DNA from: Narthecium ossifragum
Lineage: Eukaryota > Streptophyta > Magnoliopsida > Dioscoreales > Nartheciaceae
Direction of reading: 5' to 3'
Assembly (NCBI GenBank): GCA_963920575.1
Contig: OY986969.1
Span: 21,429,434 to 21,493,433 of the forward strand
DNA length: 64,000 nt
The translations under genes and the position numbers were made by a program. A model generated the notes under the pieces. The model was not told the DNA's origin. It did not search any database and saw nothing but the letters and a program-made list of their open reading frames with translations. This document shows positions 1-14,701 of the stretch, one piece after another (positions within the stretch are counted from its first letter, which is position 1; the number at the start of each line of letters is the position of its first letter).

Positions 1-856
1 AAGGGAAATACTTCCATCAACTCTATTATCAATAAATTCAAATCCATAAGATCATGTCTATGAGAAAGAAGTACAACAATCAACTAGAAAATACAGCAAG
101 TTATACTAGAGTTTCATGAGATCCCTAAATCTAGAAGATTAGCCACTCATCTTTGGGATGAAGGCCATGTATTCGATGAAGAAAGCTTGAGATCTACACC
201 ACATCTCCGTCTTCTTCTCCAATCTGAATTCCTCTCTTTTTCTCTATGGAGTCCCTCCGTTTTCCAGCCACAAAACCCTTTTTATATCTTAATTCCCGGA
301 TTAGGGTTTTAGGGTTAAGTTAGACCTCAAGTACAACTCGGAATTCCTGGTCCAACCCTGACAGCTTCTTCTAATCGCGACTGGGCTCAACCGGTTCGGA
401 ATTTGAGAATGAGTCCAACACAAAAGATGTATATTTGGAAGTCTTCTGTCTTCTCCCGAAGAGTTTGTAATATTTGGACTTATCTAGAATATTTGGCGAA
501 TATTCTCCCGAGCGTCGACGGACCAGTCTTCCAGTAGCTAAATATCTCCATCTTCTTCAAAACTGCTATCAACTCATCAGGAATCTCTGAAAGTGTCCAA
601 CATGAAAGTTGTACATCTTGATGTCTTCTAGCTATCATTCAAATTTCAGAATATTTGGAGATAAGCATAATTTCTGGTGAATATTGTGCTAACAGTCGAC
701 AGAGCAGTGTATTTCAGCATATTAACCGAATTTCTTGCATTTCTCCTCAAAGCATGATCAAACCTGAAATCAACTAACAAGCTATCAAATACAACTACTC
801 TAGGCCTAACAAAGCTAAGTTAAGGGGTTTAATCATGAACATTTAGTGACTCATCA
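1..856 (-). mobile_element. LTR (3' LTR, cut by the window edge) of a Ty3/gypsy Tat/Athila-like retrotransposon
   Basis: Read on the minus strand, a polypurine tract (CTGGGGGGTG, 857-866) is followed immediately by a TG-starting LTR (TGATGAGTCAC...). Just upstream of the tract, the minus strand carries the CTCGAGGACTAGCAAAG block typical of the end of Tat/Athila-type gypsy elements. The LTR runs off the window start, so its full length is unknown. No coding domain is visible. The assignment rests on this signature and on resemblance to the nested LTR at 41268-42827. Confidence 0.6.
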
Positions 857-2215
857 CACCCCCCAGCTTACACTTTGCTAGTCCTCGAGCAAAGAAAAGA
901 TAAAAAGAAAATAATAAATCTAACTAGCCACTTTCGTAGGTCTCACGATTGCACTTAGCATGTGCAACAAGCCTTTAAACCCATGGGTTACCCCAGTGGA
1001 GGAGTTATAGTCTCCTGAGGGTTTCCAGTGATGACACCCACAAACATCTATACATCCCCTTGAATATATCATTAGAAATCCATCATAATATTCATTAACT
1101 CTAATGCATGAAATAGAAAGCCTATCCATGAATTCATCCTTCAACTCACAGTCACATAAAAATATGGTAAATCAAAACATGTCATAACATATTTCCAACA
1201 CTTCAACATATTTAATCATGATTAAGACTAACTTTAACACTCCTGTGTGTGATTGGGGTTCCACATGCTTCAGAGCATCAATTATATCTAAACACTTCAA
1301 CTATTCAAGATCACAATCCTATCCAAGCACATATCTTCTACTTATCACATAGCAATATCTGTTTTTTTTTCTTTTCTTTTCTTTTTATTTATTTATTTAT
1401 ATATATGACATGTGCAATGTTATGATTTCTTAAGCTTTCTTCATGGTCCATATAACGAGGTTCAAGCCAGTGACTCCCAAACCAGACGGTTTTAGGGCAC
1501 TAAGTGTAGAACACTGTTCAAACTCTAATGCTCAAACCACGAAGGCTACAAATCACAACTAGTCATTTTTTTTTGTAAGAAAATTCAACCGTTTTACGCG
1601 AACACCACGCTGGCTAGGCACACTGCCCGGTTACTAAGTTGAAAATCCCTTTTTTTCGCATACTCAGATAACTGCATGTGTTCATGTATTTTCTGTGTCA
1701 TGATAAAGAATTGTAAATCTTTCCTAGTATCATGTTTCGAATCTAATATCAACCCCTTAACATGTGGAAGTGAACATGTGCATTAGGATATGTCGAGTTA
1801 TCCTTAGATCATGGTAAAAGTGTTAAAGTATAGAAATAATGTCATGCATAGCAAAATTTACTATTTCCTATATGACATACACGTCTCAGAATAATTCATA
1901 AAATAAATTTCTAAAACATGCACCTTTGTCAAATCATATCATAATTTCATCCTTTTGACATATTTCAAGGGATGTATAATATTTGGTTACCAGAAAATAA
2001 AAATAGAAATATATGAGCATGAAATTTATGAATGCTACCCCCCAACTTAAATGTAATTGTCCCCAATTACACTTAGTCACAAAAATAAATCAAGAAGTAA
2101 AGGGTAGAGATAACCATCATGAACGCCTTAGAAATAGATTTCTCGCTCTTCCAATTTTAGTTTAGGCACCACCATCATAGAATAAATACTTCCTTCCCCA
2201 CCATAACCTGTCCCA
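857..2215 (-). mobile_element. Non-coding 3' internal region and polypurine tract of the same gypsy element
   Basis: The stretch begins with the polypurine tract at 857-866. A second C-rich/G-rich tract (ACCCCCCAACTTA) is at about 2037-2050. Between them I see only AT-rich sequence without open frames longer than about 70 codons. Large non-coding 3' regions are usual for Tat/Athila elements. The right boundary is approximate, set where similarity to a different LTR family starts. Confidence 0.4.
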
Positions 2216-2279
2216 CAATTATATACTTTCCAAAAAGATCAAATAAAACAAATAAAAGTCCAAAAAGGTATTAGAATCA

Positions 2280-2749
2280 AATAGACAACACTGTTGTTGT
2301 TTTCCTCCTTTCAGTGTGCCATAGAGTAGAACCCTACTGAGCTTATCGCTCATTCCTACCAGGGCTGCGTTTGCAGGTGCAGGTGGCAGCTCTTCGTCCG
2401 TGGAGCCGGCTGGATCTGCCTTTGGCAGCGCGAGTACCTCCAGAAGCGTCTGAGGTTTTGTTGGAGGATATGACTGTTGTACCTTTTTGATATATATATA
2501 TATATGCATGTTGTAAACCTTTGAGGAGTTTTGGGAATCTTGAATCATATCTGTACCTTGAAGGATTTTTGTATCAAATATTGAACAGTACAACTTGATG
2601 TTATATGAATTAAATATCTGTTTGCCTCTGGATTATAAATTGTTAAATTTATCCGTCTTTCCGCATTTGTATCGCGCAAATTGAAGATGAATAGTGATAG
2701 GAACCCTCACGCCTCGGGCCGGATGGGTTTTCTGGGTCGGGGTGTGACA
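2280..2749 (+). mobile_element. 3' part of an LTR, same family as the LTR at 39839-43743
   Basis: The block shares a string of landmarks with 43355-43743: a CTGAGCTTA-CGCTCA-type segment, GGCTGCGTTTGCAGGTG, the phrase ACTGTTGTACCTTTT, and a final GGTCGGGGTGTGACA matching the GGTCGGGGCGCGACA end of the complete copy. It therefore looks like the 3' end of a truncated LTR. No target duplication can be assigned because the 5' part is missing. Confidence 0.55.
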
Positions 2750-3160
2750 TCTAGAGATTCGTCGCCGATGATAAAGCCAGTTAAACCCTTCCGATCGGTG
2801 GTCCACAGTGGTCCCTCGCCGGTCCAAGCTAGTAAACCCTAACTTTTGCCCTTTTACAGCGGTAAAAAGGTGAAAGATGGCGAGTGAGTCGTTAACTAAC
2901 TACTAACTCTGGTGACCAGTTTGCCGTTTGCAAAAATAACGCCACTAGACGGTCGGATCAAAACGAAGCGGTTTTAATAGTATAGGTACTAAAAACGTAA
3001 TTATAAAACTAGTTGTATTAAAATGATATATTCAAAATTTTATAGGTACCAAAAGCATAATTAAACCTTTTTTTTATACAAAATTGATACTTCAAGTATT
3101 TTAATATTTTAAGTATCAATATAGTAGTCACCTTTAGCTGCCGACAGCATTCCGCTCGTG
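2750..3160. other. Intergenic DNA upstream of DBR1
   Basis: No gene is recognised. The stretch holds AT-rich sequence with a locally repeated phrase (tataggtac-caaaa at about 2983 and 3042). It leads into the DBR1 promoter. Confidence 0.4.
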
Positions 3161-3163
3161 CTT

Positions 3164-3219
3164 CACGTGATATCAAATGAGCGGACGCGTCCGCTCATGC
3201 CAAAAGAGCGGTTTATATT
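3164..3219 (+). promoter_or_regulatory. DBR1 promoter: G-box, 22-bp perfect palindrome, TATA-like box
   Basis: A palindromic TCACGTGA containing the G-box CACGTG (3164-3169) is followed by a perfect 22-bp palindrome centred on ACGCGT (3177-3198) and a TTTATATTA TATA-like box (about 3211-3219), 60 bp before the start codon. G-boxes are bound by bZIP/bHLH factors. The role of the palindrome is unknown; its position next to the TATA-like box is what makes it a plausible regulatory site. Confidence 0.5.
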
Positions 3220-3278
3220 ACACGAGCGGGTTTGCTGAGTCTGCGTGACGAAGCGGTTTTGCAGCGAGTTCGTCTTCC

Positions 3279-5948
<2,670 letters not shown>

Positions 5949-6063
5949 TGCATCAACATGTTGATTTTTATCTCTGCAGTTTGTTGTAGCTTTCTTGTCA
6001 TGTCTTGTACTGGACCCTTTTAATTCCATGGAAGTAAGGAGTCAAGTGCATGGGCATAATAAA

Positions 6064-6130
6064 CTACCACCATTATGGTGTAGTGGTAACCTCCTGTGTG
6101 TGAGGTCGTGGGTTTCAATTCTCAGGATGT
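6064..6130 (+). repeat. tRNA-derived SINE-like head
   Basis: A TGGTGTAGTGGT segment resembles a pol III A box. About 30 bp later GGTCGTGGGTTTCAATTCT resembles a B box. This is the usual layout of a plant SINE head in a gene 3' flank. I see no clear A-tail or target duplication, and the sequence does not fold as a normal tRNA, so this is a fragment call. Confidence 0.4.
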
Positions 6131-6897
6131 TTGGTGTTTACGTTGCTTTATGGCTTTGTTAGGACTAATAATGCTCGGACCAATCTGAACATAGCTAGTA
6201 GTGTTGTTATGACTCCATAGAGATGGAGATTCATCTATTTGTTTATAAAGATTTGTTCGAGTCTTCAAATGGTTGTAAGTGATGTGACACAGAAGACTTC
6301 ACTCCCAACCATCTCTGGCGACTTTTTCAATGCTAAAACAGCAAGTGAGTGCAATGTTTCTAAATTTTAGTGATTCGGAATGCAGCCACTGAACATTATT
6401 GTTTGTTGTTACGTTTCGAAAGTCCATTTTCCTGATTCTTTTTTTGTTTTTGATGTTGCTCAATCTTCTCTCCTTTTGGAAAAGTCAAGTGGAATCCATT
6501 TGAAGAAATGCAAATTGCAGAGTTTATAATCATATATGTGTGTTTCATTTACTGCTTTCAAACTCTCGACTTCGTGATTATTATCATTATCATTATTGTT
6601 GTAATTATTAAGATTATTATTATTATTACTACTATTATTATTATTATGGTAAGTGAAGCACAACCCTTAAAAGAGAAATAAACAACACAATGGTGGACAC
6701 CTCCCCCAAAGTCTCCGCCAACTCCACCTCAGGCTCAAGGTTCTTCGCTCCGATGACAGCATCGGCTAGTCTAATGGCACGGGACTACGGGAGCAAACCC
6801 TTGTGACAGCATCGGCGGTAGCATGCACTGGGACAAACCCAGCTTGCTTCAAGCCTAGCCCACTCAGCTCACTATTTGTCTACCGGTGCGTCTAAGT
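6131..6897. other. DBR1 3' flank, no gene recognised
   Basis: AT-rich DNA with an (ATT)n-type microsatellite around 6578-6648 and a GC-richer part (6690-6890) in which a GACAGCATCGGC phrase occurs twice. No supported coding region. Confidence 0.4.
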
Positions 6898-6904
6898 ATA
6901 AAAT

Positions 6905-7829
6905 AGGGTTAAAAGTATTTTGATATTTTCAATTTTAAAAAATAAGTGATTTAATATCTCATAAAATTTGATTTTCGAATTTATAATTTAAAGTATTGAA
7001 ATCGTGTTATTTAATACCAAATCACATACGCCGTGTGTGTAGGCTGACGGAACCCGCTCGAGCCTCTCGTCCACTCCATTTCCGGCGACCCACTCACCCT
7101 CGTCGAAGCCCCTTCATCTCCGGAACCCATCACCATCGACCGCCTTTCCTCTCCACTCCCCTCCCTTCCCATCACCTCCTTCTTCGATTATCGTCCTCGC
7201 CACACCCCTGAAACCAATGTCGAGCACCGCAACTCATCTCCGCCACCGCCGAGCTCCGCCTCACAATTGAGTGCACCGACTAGCTCCGATATCCGGCAAG
7301 CGGATCTGGTCGTTTTGGGAACTCGTAGAGGGCGAAGGCGGCGGCTATAAGTGGTGGCGGCGCACGGGCTCGGCGTGGCAGTGGGGATCGGGCACGAGGT
7401 TGCCTGATTCGATGGAGGTGATGGGTTCCCAAGGTGCTCGTCGGATTTAATAGTGAGAGGAGGGGCTTTAGTGCTTCATATGAAGACTGTAGAGAAGGTC
7501 GGGTCGAGCTCGGGGTTGGATTGAACGGTGAGGAGCTTGGCGCGGGGGTGGGTCGATGGTGAGGAGGTGGAGGTTAGTTTGAAGCCGGAGTGAGTTATCG
7601 AAAGGGAGAAATCATGGCGGTTGGGGGTGGTGAGGGGATGACGCCGGAGGAAAGCCACTTAACATAACAGAAATGGCCGGTTTTCGTCAATTTACACATA
7701 CGACGTTTGTGATTTTGCATTAAATAACACGGTTTCAATACATGGAGGTATAAATTCAAGAATTAAATTTTACGAGATACCAAATCGCTTATTTTTGAAA
7801 GTTAGAGGTACCAAAATGCTTTTAACCCT
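6905..7829. mobile_element. Mutator-like element with long terminal inverted repeats and GC-rich cargo
   Basis: The ends AGGGTTAAAAGTATTTTGATA (left) and its diverged reverse complement (right, ending CTTTTAACCCT) continue as inverted repeats for roughly 130 bp. The direct repeat ATAAAAT lies immediately outside both ends (6898-6904 and 7830-7836). The interior (about 7040-7660) is abruptly GC-rich and resembles captured exonic DNA, but I cannot name a source gene. There is no transposase, so it is non-autonomous. The 7-bp duplication is slightly short for Mutator-like elements (usually 8-11 bp). Confidence 0.6.
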
Positions 7830-7836
7830 ATAAAAT

Positions 7837-8860
7837 ATTTATATTTTTATGTTCGGTAATCCACTGATTTACTACCGAACAATATATTGACATGATAGCT
7901 AGTCGAATACTGAATTAATGTAATCAATACACTTTTTGAGATCACACTGTTCGATAGCGAACATGTCAACATGTCAACCCCACATGTTAACATGGTTTTC
8001 GGTCGTGAACCTCCGAACACGCATGGATGTAATGTAGTCAACAATAGATGCAGTGCATATAGAATTATCCTTTGTCCATCTCCTATTAAATGCAGGCACA
8101 CTGAAAAGTGAAAACCTCACCTCGGCCCACCTGCTTGGTGATTGTTATTGGGTGGTTCTATCTACACCGCTCAAACTACTAAGGACACTGCTATTGTTAA
8201 GTGCACCGTAAGTAGATTTGAAATATAATCTAAATGCTATATACACTGTTACTTTTTTTCAATCTTTCCTTAGTTACCATTGGCAAAAGTTCGATTTTTA
8301 AAATCTGTTCATAGTCAAGGTTTTCGGATTTGAAAACCCAAACTTATACTCTGCGAAGTTAACAAGCTTGTAACACAAAAGATATGCTTTTTAAAACCGA
8401 ACCATTAGCATACCCTTTTGGTTTTTAAAATATGTTCATCACCTAGGATTTCGGATATATAAAACCGAACCGTATAAAACAACTTTGAAAACCATATCCA
8501 TACACGCTATTTTTCGTACATGATTTCATAACATTACAAGATCGAAATTTGAATGTAGAATAATATTTCAATATACTAGGCCACCAAATCATTTAATACT
8601 TCACAAGTTCGATTTTTTAAATCCGAACATGAATCACAAGTTCGATTTTTTTAAAGCCGAACATAAAACACATGTCCGATTTTTTAAAATCAAATATAAA
8701 ACAAAATGTCGATTTTTAGGACCGATCTGCATATAATATATTCGGTTTCTAAAAACCAAATTATATCGACTGGAATACGAACGAGGGTAATTTAGACATT
8801 CATAGGAAGGGTATTTTTGATATTATTAAAAAAAAAAAGACACGTGTAGTTAGCAATCGG
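7837..8860. repeat. Region of short self-complementary repeats (TTCG...CGAA units)
   Basis: From about 8290 to 8770 a unit of the form GTTCGATTTTTTAAATCCGAAC recurs at least seven times in diverged form, on both strands, as small palindromes. Such clusters are typical of subterminal regions of DNA transposons (for example CACTA), but I found no terminal repeats that would delimit an element. No genes. Confidence 0.4.
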
Positions 8861-9600
8861 CACAAATGGCGAATAAATCTAACTTGTGACTTCGCTCGCT
8901 ATTGATGTTCATCTGTATGACCATTCAAAATAACAATTCCAACCACAATTTTTCTTTTCTCTCACTAAAATCACTCACTTGTTAGTGAACTCCACTTATC
9001 CAACAGTTGTTGATTTTGTTAGTCCTTGCAAATTTCAGATTTTTTACGGTCGCGACTTAAATCAAACAACTGATACAAGTCACATACGATAGGGCTTCAA
9101 AGATTTTTTATTTAATCCTAATTGCTAAAATTGACAAAAACATAATCCTAGACGGAATTTCTTTGAAAAACCCTACAGCCGAGTTGTTGGCGTTCACGGT
9201 CTGGCCCAATTTATTGTGGCCATAAATTATTCACCCCAGATAAGTGTGTCACCCAGACTTTTTGCGAGAGCCGAGAGGGAAGGAAGTCGTCCTCCCCGAC
9301 CCCATAAAAGGATTGTTTAGTCTTAGCATGCTGTCAGCTGTTCTAACCCATACAGGAAGGCAGACAATTTCTTTGCAAACCCCACCACACAAAAGTACAG
9401 AGGGAGATTCCAAGACCAGCCAGTGGGACTTTGACCACATACAATGAGACTATTCTCCACACTATTAAAAACAAACCAGGGCTATAAAGTTATAATCACC
9501 ACCAAATAATCTGATCAGAGTTAATAAATTACTCAAATCCATGTTCATCCAAGATCCACCCAATAGAAGAAGTAATGCCACAACCAATCCATCTAGACCC
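8861..9600. other. Intergenic, upstream of the receptor pseudokinase
   Basis: No recognisable gene. Probably contains the promoter of the receptor pseudokinase gene. A CATAAAAGG TATA-like box is near 9301-9310, but transcription from there is only an inference. Confidence 0.3.
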
Positions 9601-12600
9601 CTTTTTTGTCTGCATACTCTCTTCTCTTTTCAGTCAAAAATCAAATCTGAGGCTCTCTTTTTCCCCCCCTTGATTTTTGAGTGCCCATTTTGATTAGGAA
9701 AGCTATACCAATAATACTGTTGGTCTTGTGGTCTTCAAATCCCCCAAAAGGGTTTATTGCTCCTCTCTTTCCGTCTTTCTTTATCGCTGGGTGGAAAGGG
9801 AGGACCCTCTGGGGTGGGGAAAAGTCTACGGCTGTTGGGTCTTTTGATCGATCTCCGCGTTTTTCTCTTTTCCTCTCCGCGTTGGGAGAACTTGGGCTCT
9901 GTTTGGATGCCGCAGTGATCTCTGGTGAGTGGAAAAGAATCCTTTTTTATGGTTCTATCTTGATTTGTTTTTGGCTATTGTTTTGGTCTAGATTGGTTCT
10001 TGGGTTTTCTTGGTTATCTTGGTATGCGTAAATCTTTGCTGGATTTTGATGGTTGGAGTTTTTTGCGGTTCTGATGGTTTGATTTGCTGCTGTTCTGCTC
10101 AAAGGTGGTGATAAGTTGCTGGTGAGAAAAAGAAAAAAAGCTTTTCTATTTGTTTTCGGCTTGATTTTTTTTTTTATTTTCTTGTTGGCTACACATTGTT
10201 GCAGGCTTGAATGGTCATCTTGTTATTTGTATATCTTGTGGGTTTTTCATGTGTTGAGTGGCTTGTTTCAAGGGGCTGCGTCTTGGCAATGGCTGGTTTC
10301 TTGTTGTAAAAATAAAGGCATTTTCTTCTTCTTTTGGAAAATTTAGATAGTTATGGGATTGTCAATGATCTGGCTTTAGGTTTGGGATTTATTGGGCTGG
10401 TTGTTTGTCAGTGAGGGGAGAAAGTTAATCTTTTCAGAGTTTATTCTCTATACTTAATCTAATTTGGATGCTAGCCTATTTTGATCCTATTATTTTGTTT
10501 AAAACTCGGTTGGTCGATTTTGATGGATCAGAATATGAAGTGTGTTATCCTTCATTTTGGGATCTTTCTGATTGTTTGTGTGTCTTCTCATTTGGTTTGA
10601 GCTTATATTGCGTGTGTTTCATCTTGGTGGATGCTTTGTGGGTGTGATCAATTGGGCCTTTCAATTTGTCTATCATGCTTATAGTTTTAAGACTTAATTT
10701 TTGGTATAGGTTAGTCAAGTCTTTAACTTTTTCATGTGGTTGGAAGTTCTCTGCTCTTCCTACTATTAACAAACGGCATGCAAATTGACTTTCAATCAAA
10801 GTATGTTTGGAGAGAGGTAGGCTTTGGTTGGAGAGAGCAATGGTCTAGAAGAGCTGAAGGGGATGCAAGGTGCCAGAATTTGTTATTATTCTGTGTTCAT
10901 GTTAGTTCCTGAGTCATTCTTGCATCTCATAGCAGCTCATATTCTTGCATCATATGATCATATCTATGTTAATGGATGCTTCCTAGAGTCGAACAGGACT
11001 CCTGTAGAATTCACGAATGTGATATGCACTTTCATGTTCCATCTTTTGTAACTTGTTGCTATAATGTAGTGGGTGTGTAATGTCTAGGTCATACATTGGA
11101 AATTGTCTGGAGATGCCACTATCGACAAAAAGCCTGATCTTTAGTTTTCCATGTATGTTTGGAATAGGTTTGAGAGCTAAAGTGGTACTTGAGATGCCAC
11201 TATCGACAAAAAGCCTGATCTTTAGTTTTCCATGTATGTTTGGAATAGGTTTGAGAGCTAAAGTGGTACTTGAAGGGTTATAGTTTGAGAAAAACACAAA
11301 AATCTGTTTTCATGTTATAGGTTTTTGTAGGCATGAATTAGGTTGATGTAGTCACTTATGTGTTGATAATGTTGGAGGCTTGGAGCTTCAGCTCCAGGTA
11401 GGTAAGTTTTTTATCTATAATATTGTCGGATGAAATTTTCCTAGTCTTTTCCTATGAATATTGCAACTGATGTATCATGTTGTTGGTTTATGGAAGTCAT
11501 TAAGCTTAAATGAGTCTGGGATGACGGCTTTTTTTTTTCTTTTTCTCATATCTAAGTTTTTGGTCTATGTTTCCATCACTTTTTTCAAACAAAAGTCACC
11601 TTCCTTTTCTTTGTAGCATTTCCTCTTTGTGATTCTATATCTTTTCACAATTTAATGGTAGTGAGTATTGACACTTGTTGGGGTATGATATGTAAAGTTG
11701 AGAGCTGGTGTTTTCTCTCTGTGGTGACATGGGAGTATATTTGTTGCCGAAATGTTGCTAGAAATCAAATTTTATTGTACTGCCTTGATTGCTTGTGGTA
11801 TTATTTGATCTTGTGCTTCTACTCTATTGTTGGTATCAAATTCTGCTGTAGGCATTTTAGGTGAAGTTAGATTTTATTTACTGGCATAAAAAATATTATT
11901 TCAGTCATGCTCAGTGATGTGGTAGCTGAGCATTTTGATTCAAACCTAGCTTTTTTGACTTTTAGCTCAATGTGAAGTAGATAGGTGTACCAAATATCAC
12001 ACTTGCCATAAACACAACTACCTAAGGTTAAGACTAGCATATGTCCATTCTTTCTGTTTCTCGACATCTGGTTAAAGTGTCTAATACTCTGTTGAGCTCT
12101 CAGTGATTTAGCATCAGAGCAACTTGAATTACCATGTGTTCTCTAGATGCTGTTCTAGTGAAGTCAATTCTGTTTCAAGGTTTATGTAGGGTATGTATGT
12201 TTGTGCATGCATTTCCTACTTTATTTGAAGTAGGAACTGAATATCTGGACTATAGTTGACTATGCCTGCTCACCAGGGATTATTCTGTAAATATAAAAGA
12301 CTTCCAATGTCAATGGACCATAGGCTGGTCTGTATAAAACTCTGGAGGAATCAGATTTTGTGATGGTGCCATTCTTGAGCTCAGTAGGGCTTTTAGTATC
12401 TTCTGCCTCTTACCTTTTTCCTTAGTTTTTCCTGTTTCCTTGTCAATCATTTGTCTTTGTAAACAGTTTATGGACACCCAAGCGAATCTGTATCTTAGCA
12501 AGGACTCTAATGAGGGAACTTTGTAACTGATATGCTTTTGCTTCCTGATTGTTTAAAGTCGAACAAAATTATTGTCTCATCTGATATGTGACTGTTCTTG

Positions 12601-12758
12601 CCTCTATAGAACTTCTGTCGGGCTGCGTCAACCTCAGATGGTGTTTCATGTAGGTGCTGTCCAGTTGAGTGGTTATAATGGCTCATCTATGTGTAGTTGA
12701 GATTAGATCTAGTAGTTCAGCTTGATAGAGGTAGTTATTTGTTGCAACTCGCTCGGTT
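9600..12758 (+). other. Probable 5' UTR and long 5' UTR intron of the receptor pseudokinase gene
   Basis: A pyrimidine-rich stretch (9600-9920) ends in CTG|GTGAGT, a good splice donor at 9925. About 2.7 kb of T-rich, intron-like DNA follows, and a plausible acceptor TTTCATGTAG lies shortly before the ATG at 12759. No credible coding region exists in between. The transcription unit is inferred; no direct evidence is visible. Confidence 0.35.
11110..11271. repeat. Perfect 81-bp tandem duplication
   Basis: The 81 bases at 11110-11190 are repeated without a mismatch at 11191-11271. Perfect identity implies a recent event. It lies inside the presumed 5' UTR intron of the receptor gene. Confidence 0.95.
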
Positions 12759-14701
12759 ATGGCCATGGTGAGAAAGGCAAATCTCAGATTCCTTCAGACC
12801 CTGATCTGGTTATTGCTGAGTGGGGGCATGTCTTATGGTTCTGACCTTGATATAATGTGCTTGAAAACTGTGCAAAAATCACTGCTTGACCCTAATGGCA
12901 TCCTTAAGTCGTCATGGAACTTCAACAACAATACAAATGGGTTCATCTGCAAGTTTAATGGCGTTGAATGCTGGCATCCTGATGAAAACAAGGTTCTTAA
13001 CTTGCATCTCTCTAACATGGGCCTTCAGGGTCAATTTCCGTTGGGACTTGAAAACTGCCAAAGCTTGACTGGACTGGATCTCTCAAGCAACAATCTCTCA
13101 GGACCTATCCCTGCTAATATCTCAAAAATGACACCTTATGTGACTTCTCTTGATCTCTCGTTCAACGAATTTTCAGGAGAAATTCCAGTACTCCTCTCAA
13201 ATTGTACATATTTGAATTCTCTTAATCTCGAACATAATCATTTGAGTGGTCAGATCCCTTGGCAGTTAAGCCATCTCAATCGGCTGACAGCAATCAATGT
13301 TGCTGACAATATGTTGTCAGGGCCAATTCCATTCAATGGCACCTTTCAACCAGCAAACTTTGCTAACAATCCTGGGCTTTGTGGGATCCCGTTGGATCCA
13401 TGCACAGGGCCTCCGAAGAAAGATAATACTGGTGTCATAATCGGCTCTGTTGTAGGGGGTGTGGCACTAACAATTTTAGTGGTTGGAGTTGTTGTCTTTT
13501 TCTGTTTGCGCAAAGTCACTATCAAGAAGAAGGAGAAGGATGTGGAAGAAAATAAGTGGGCAAAGAATCTAAAGGGTGCTAAAGGCATCAAGGCAAGATT
13601 ACTCTATTTCTCTCACCTTTATCCTTTTCACTATGCTTAACTCAGACAGTAGGTTCTTCACCTATTTTTCTGTTAAAAACTTGGATAAACTAACAATTGC
13701 AACATGCGTAGGTTTCTATGTTTGAAAAGACAATTTCAAAAATGAAGTTTGGTGATCTCATGAAAGCGACCAATGATTTTAACAAAGAGAACATCATTGG
13801 AGCGGGAAGGACAGGCATTATGTATAAGGCTACTCTTTCTGATGGGTCTTTTCTTGCTATCAAGAGGCTGCAGGATACACAACATTCAGAGACACAATTC
13901 GAATCAGAGATGGCTACTTTAGGTAGTGTGAAACACAGTAATTTGGTCCCTCTTCTAGGTTTCTGCATTGCGAAGAAAGAGAGGTTATTGGTGTACAAAT
14001 ACCTGCCGAAGGGGAGTCTTTTTGATTGGTTGCATCAGGCTGATGCTAGGAAAAATAGGGAGTGGCCATCACGATTAAGGATCAGCATCGGGGCTGCTAG
14101 AGGTCTCGCATGGCTTCATCATAGTTGCAACCCTCGGATTCTTCATCGCAACATAAGTTCAAAGTGCATTCTGTTGGATGAGGATTATGAGCCCAAAATA
14201 TCAGATTTTGGCCTCGCAAGGCTCATGAATCCAATCGATACACATCTAAGCACCTTCGTCAATGGCGAGTTTGGTGACTTGGGCTATGTGGCACCTGAGT
14301 ATGCTCGTACGCTAGTGGCCACTCCGAAAGGTGACGTTTACAGCTTTGGAGTCATTCTTCTTGAGTTGGTCACACGCGAAAGACCTACTCAGGTGTCTAA
14401 TGCTCCTGAAAACTTCAAAGGAAATTTGGTGGAGTGGATAACCTTTCTCTCAAATAACTCCATTCTTCAGGATGCAATTGATAAGTCTTTGATTGGAAAA
14501 GGCTTTGATAGTGAGCTTATGCAGGTTCTGAAAGTCGCATGTTCATGTACTCTGTCTGGACCTAAAGAGAGACCTACTATGTTTGAAGTATATCAGCTTC
14601 TGAGAGCTATAGGTGAGAGATACCATTTCTTAACAGATAGCGATATCTTGTTGCCTCCTGAAAGTGATATTGCTATGGACGAATTGATCGTTGCACAGTA
14701 G
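12759..14701 (+). CDS. LRR receptor-like pseudokinase, BIR3 / At5g48380 type (607 aa, two exons)
   Basis: Plasma-membrane receptor of the BIR group; Arabidopsis members bind BAK1/SERK co-receptors and damp brassinosteroid and immune signalling. Exons 12759-13592 and 13712-14701. Order: signal peptide (about 1-27), LRR N-terminal cap with [16 protein letters not shown] segment, about five LRRs (78-200), transmembrane helix (225-250), basic juxtamembrane segment, kinase fold (about 295-580). The ATP lysine (AIK, 329) and DFG (443-445) are present, but the catalytic loop reads HRN (423-425) instead of HRD, so phosphotransfer is not expected. The intron uses a GC donor (AAG|GCAAGA) with a normal AG acceptor; this junction restores the family sequence GIK-VSMFEK. 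The start is set by the signal peptide. Length matches the family (about 600-620). Confidence 0.93.

Noticed and set aside
6064..6130. Possible functional tRNA gene
   Set aside because: Only A- and B-box-like segments are present; acceptor and anticodon arms do not pair, so a SINE-type fragment fits better.
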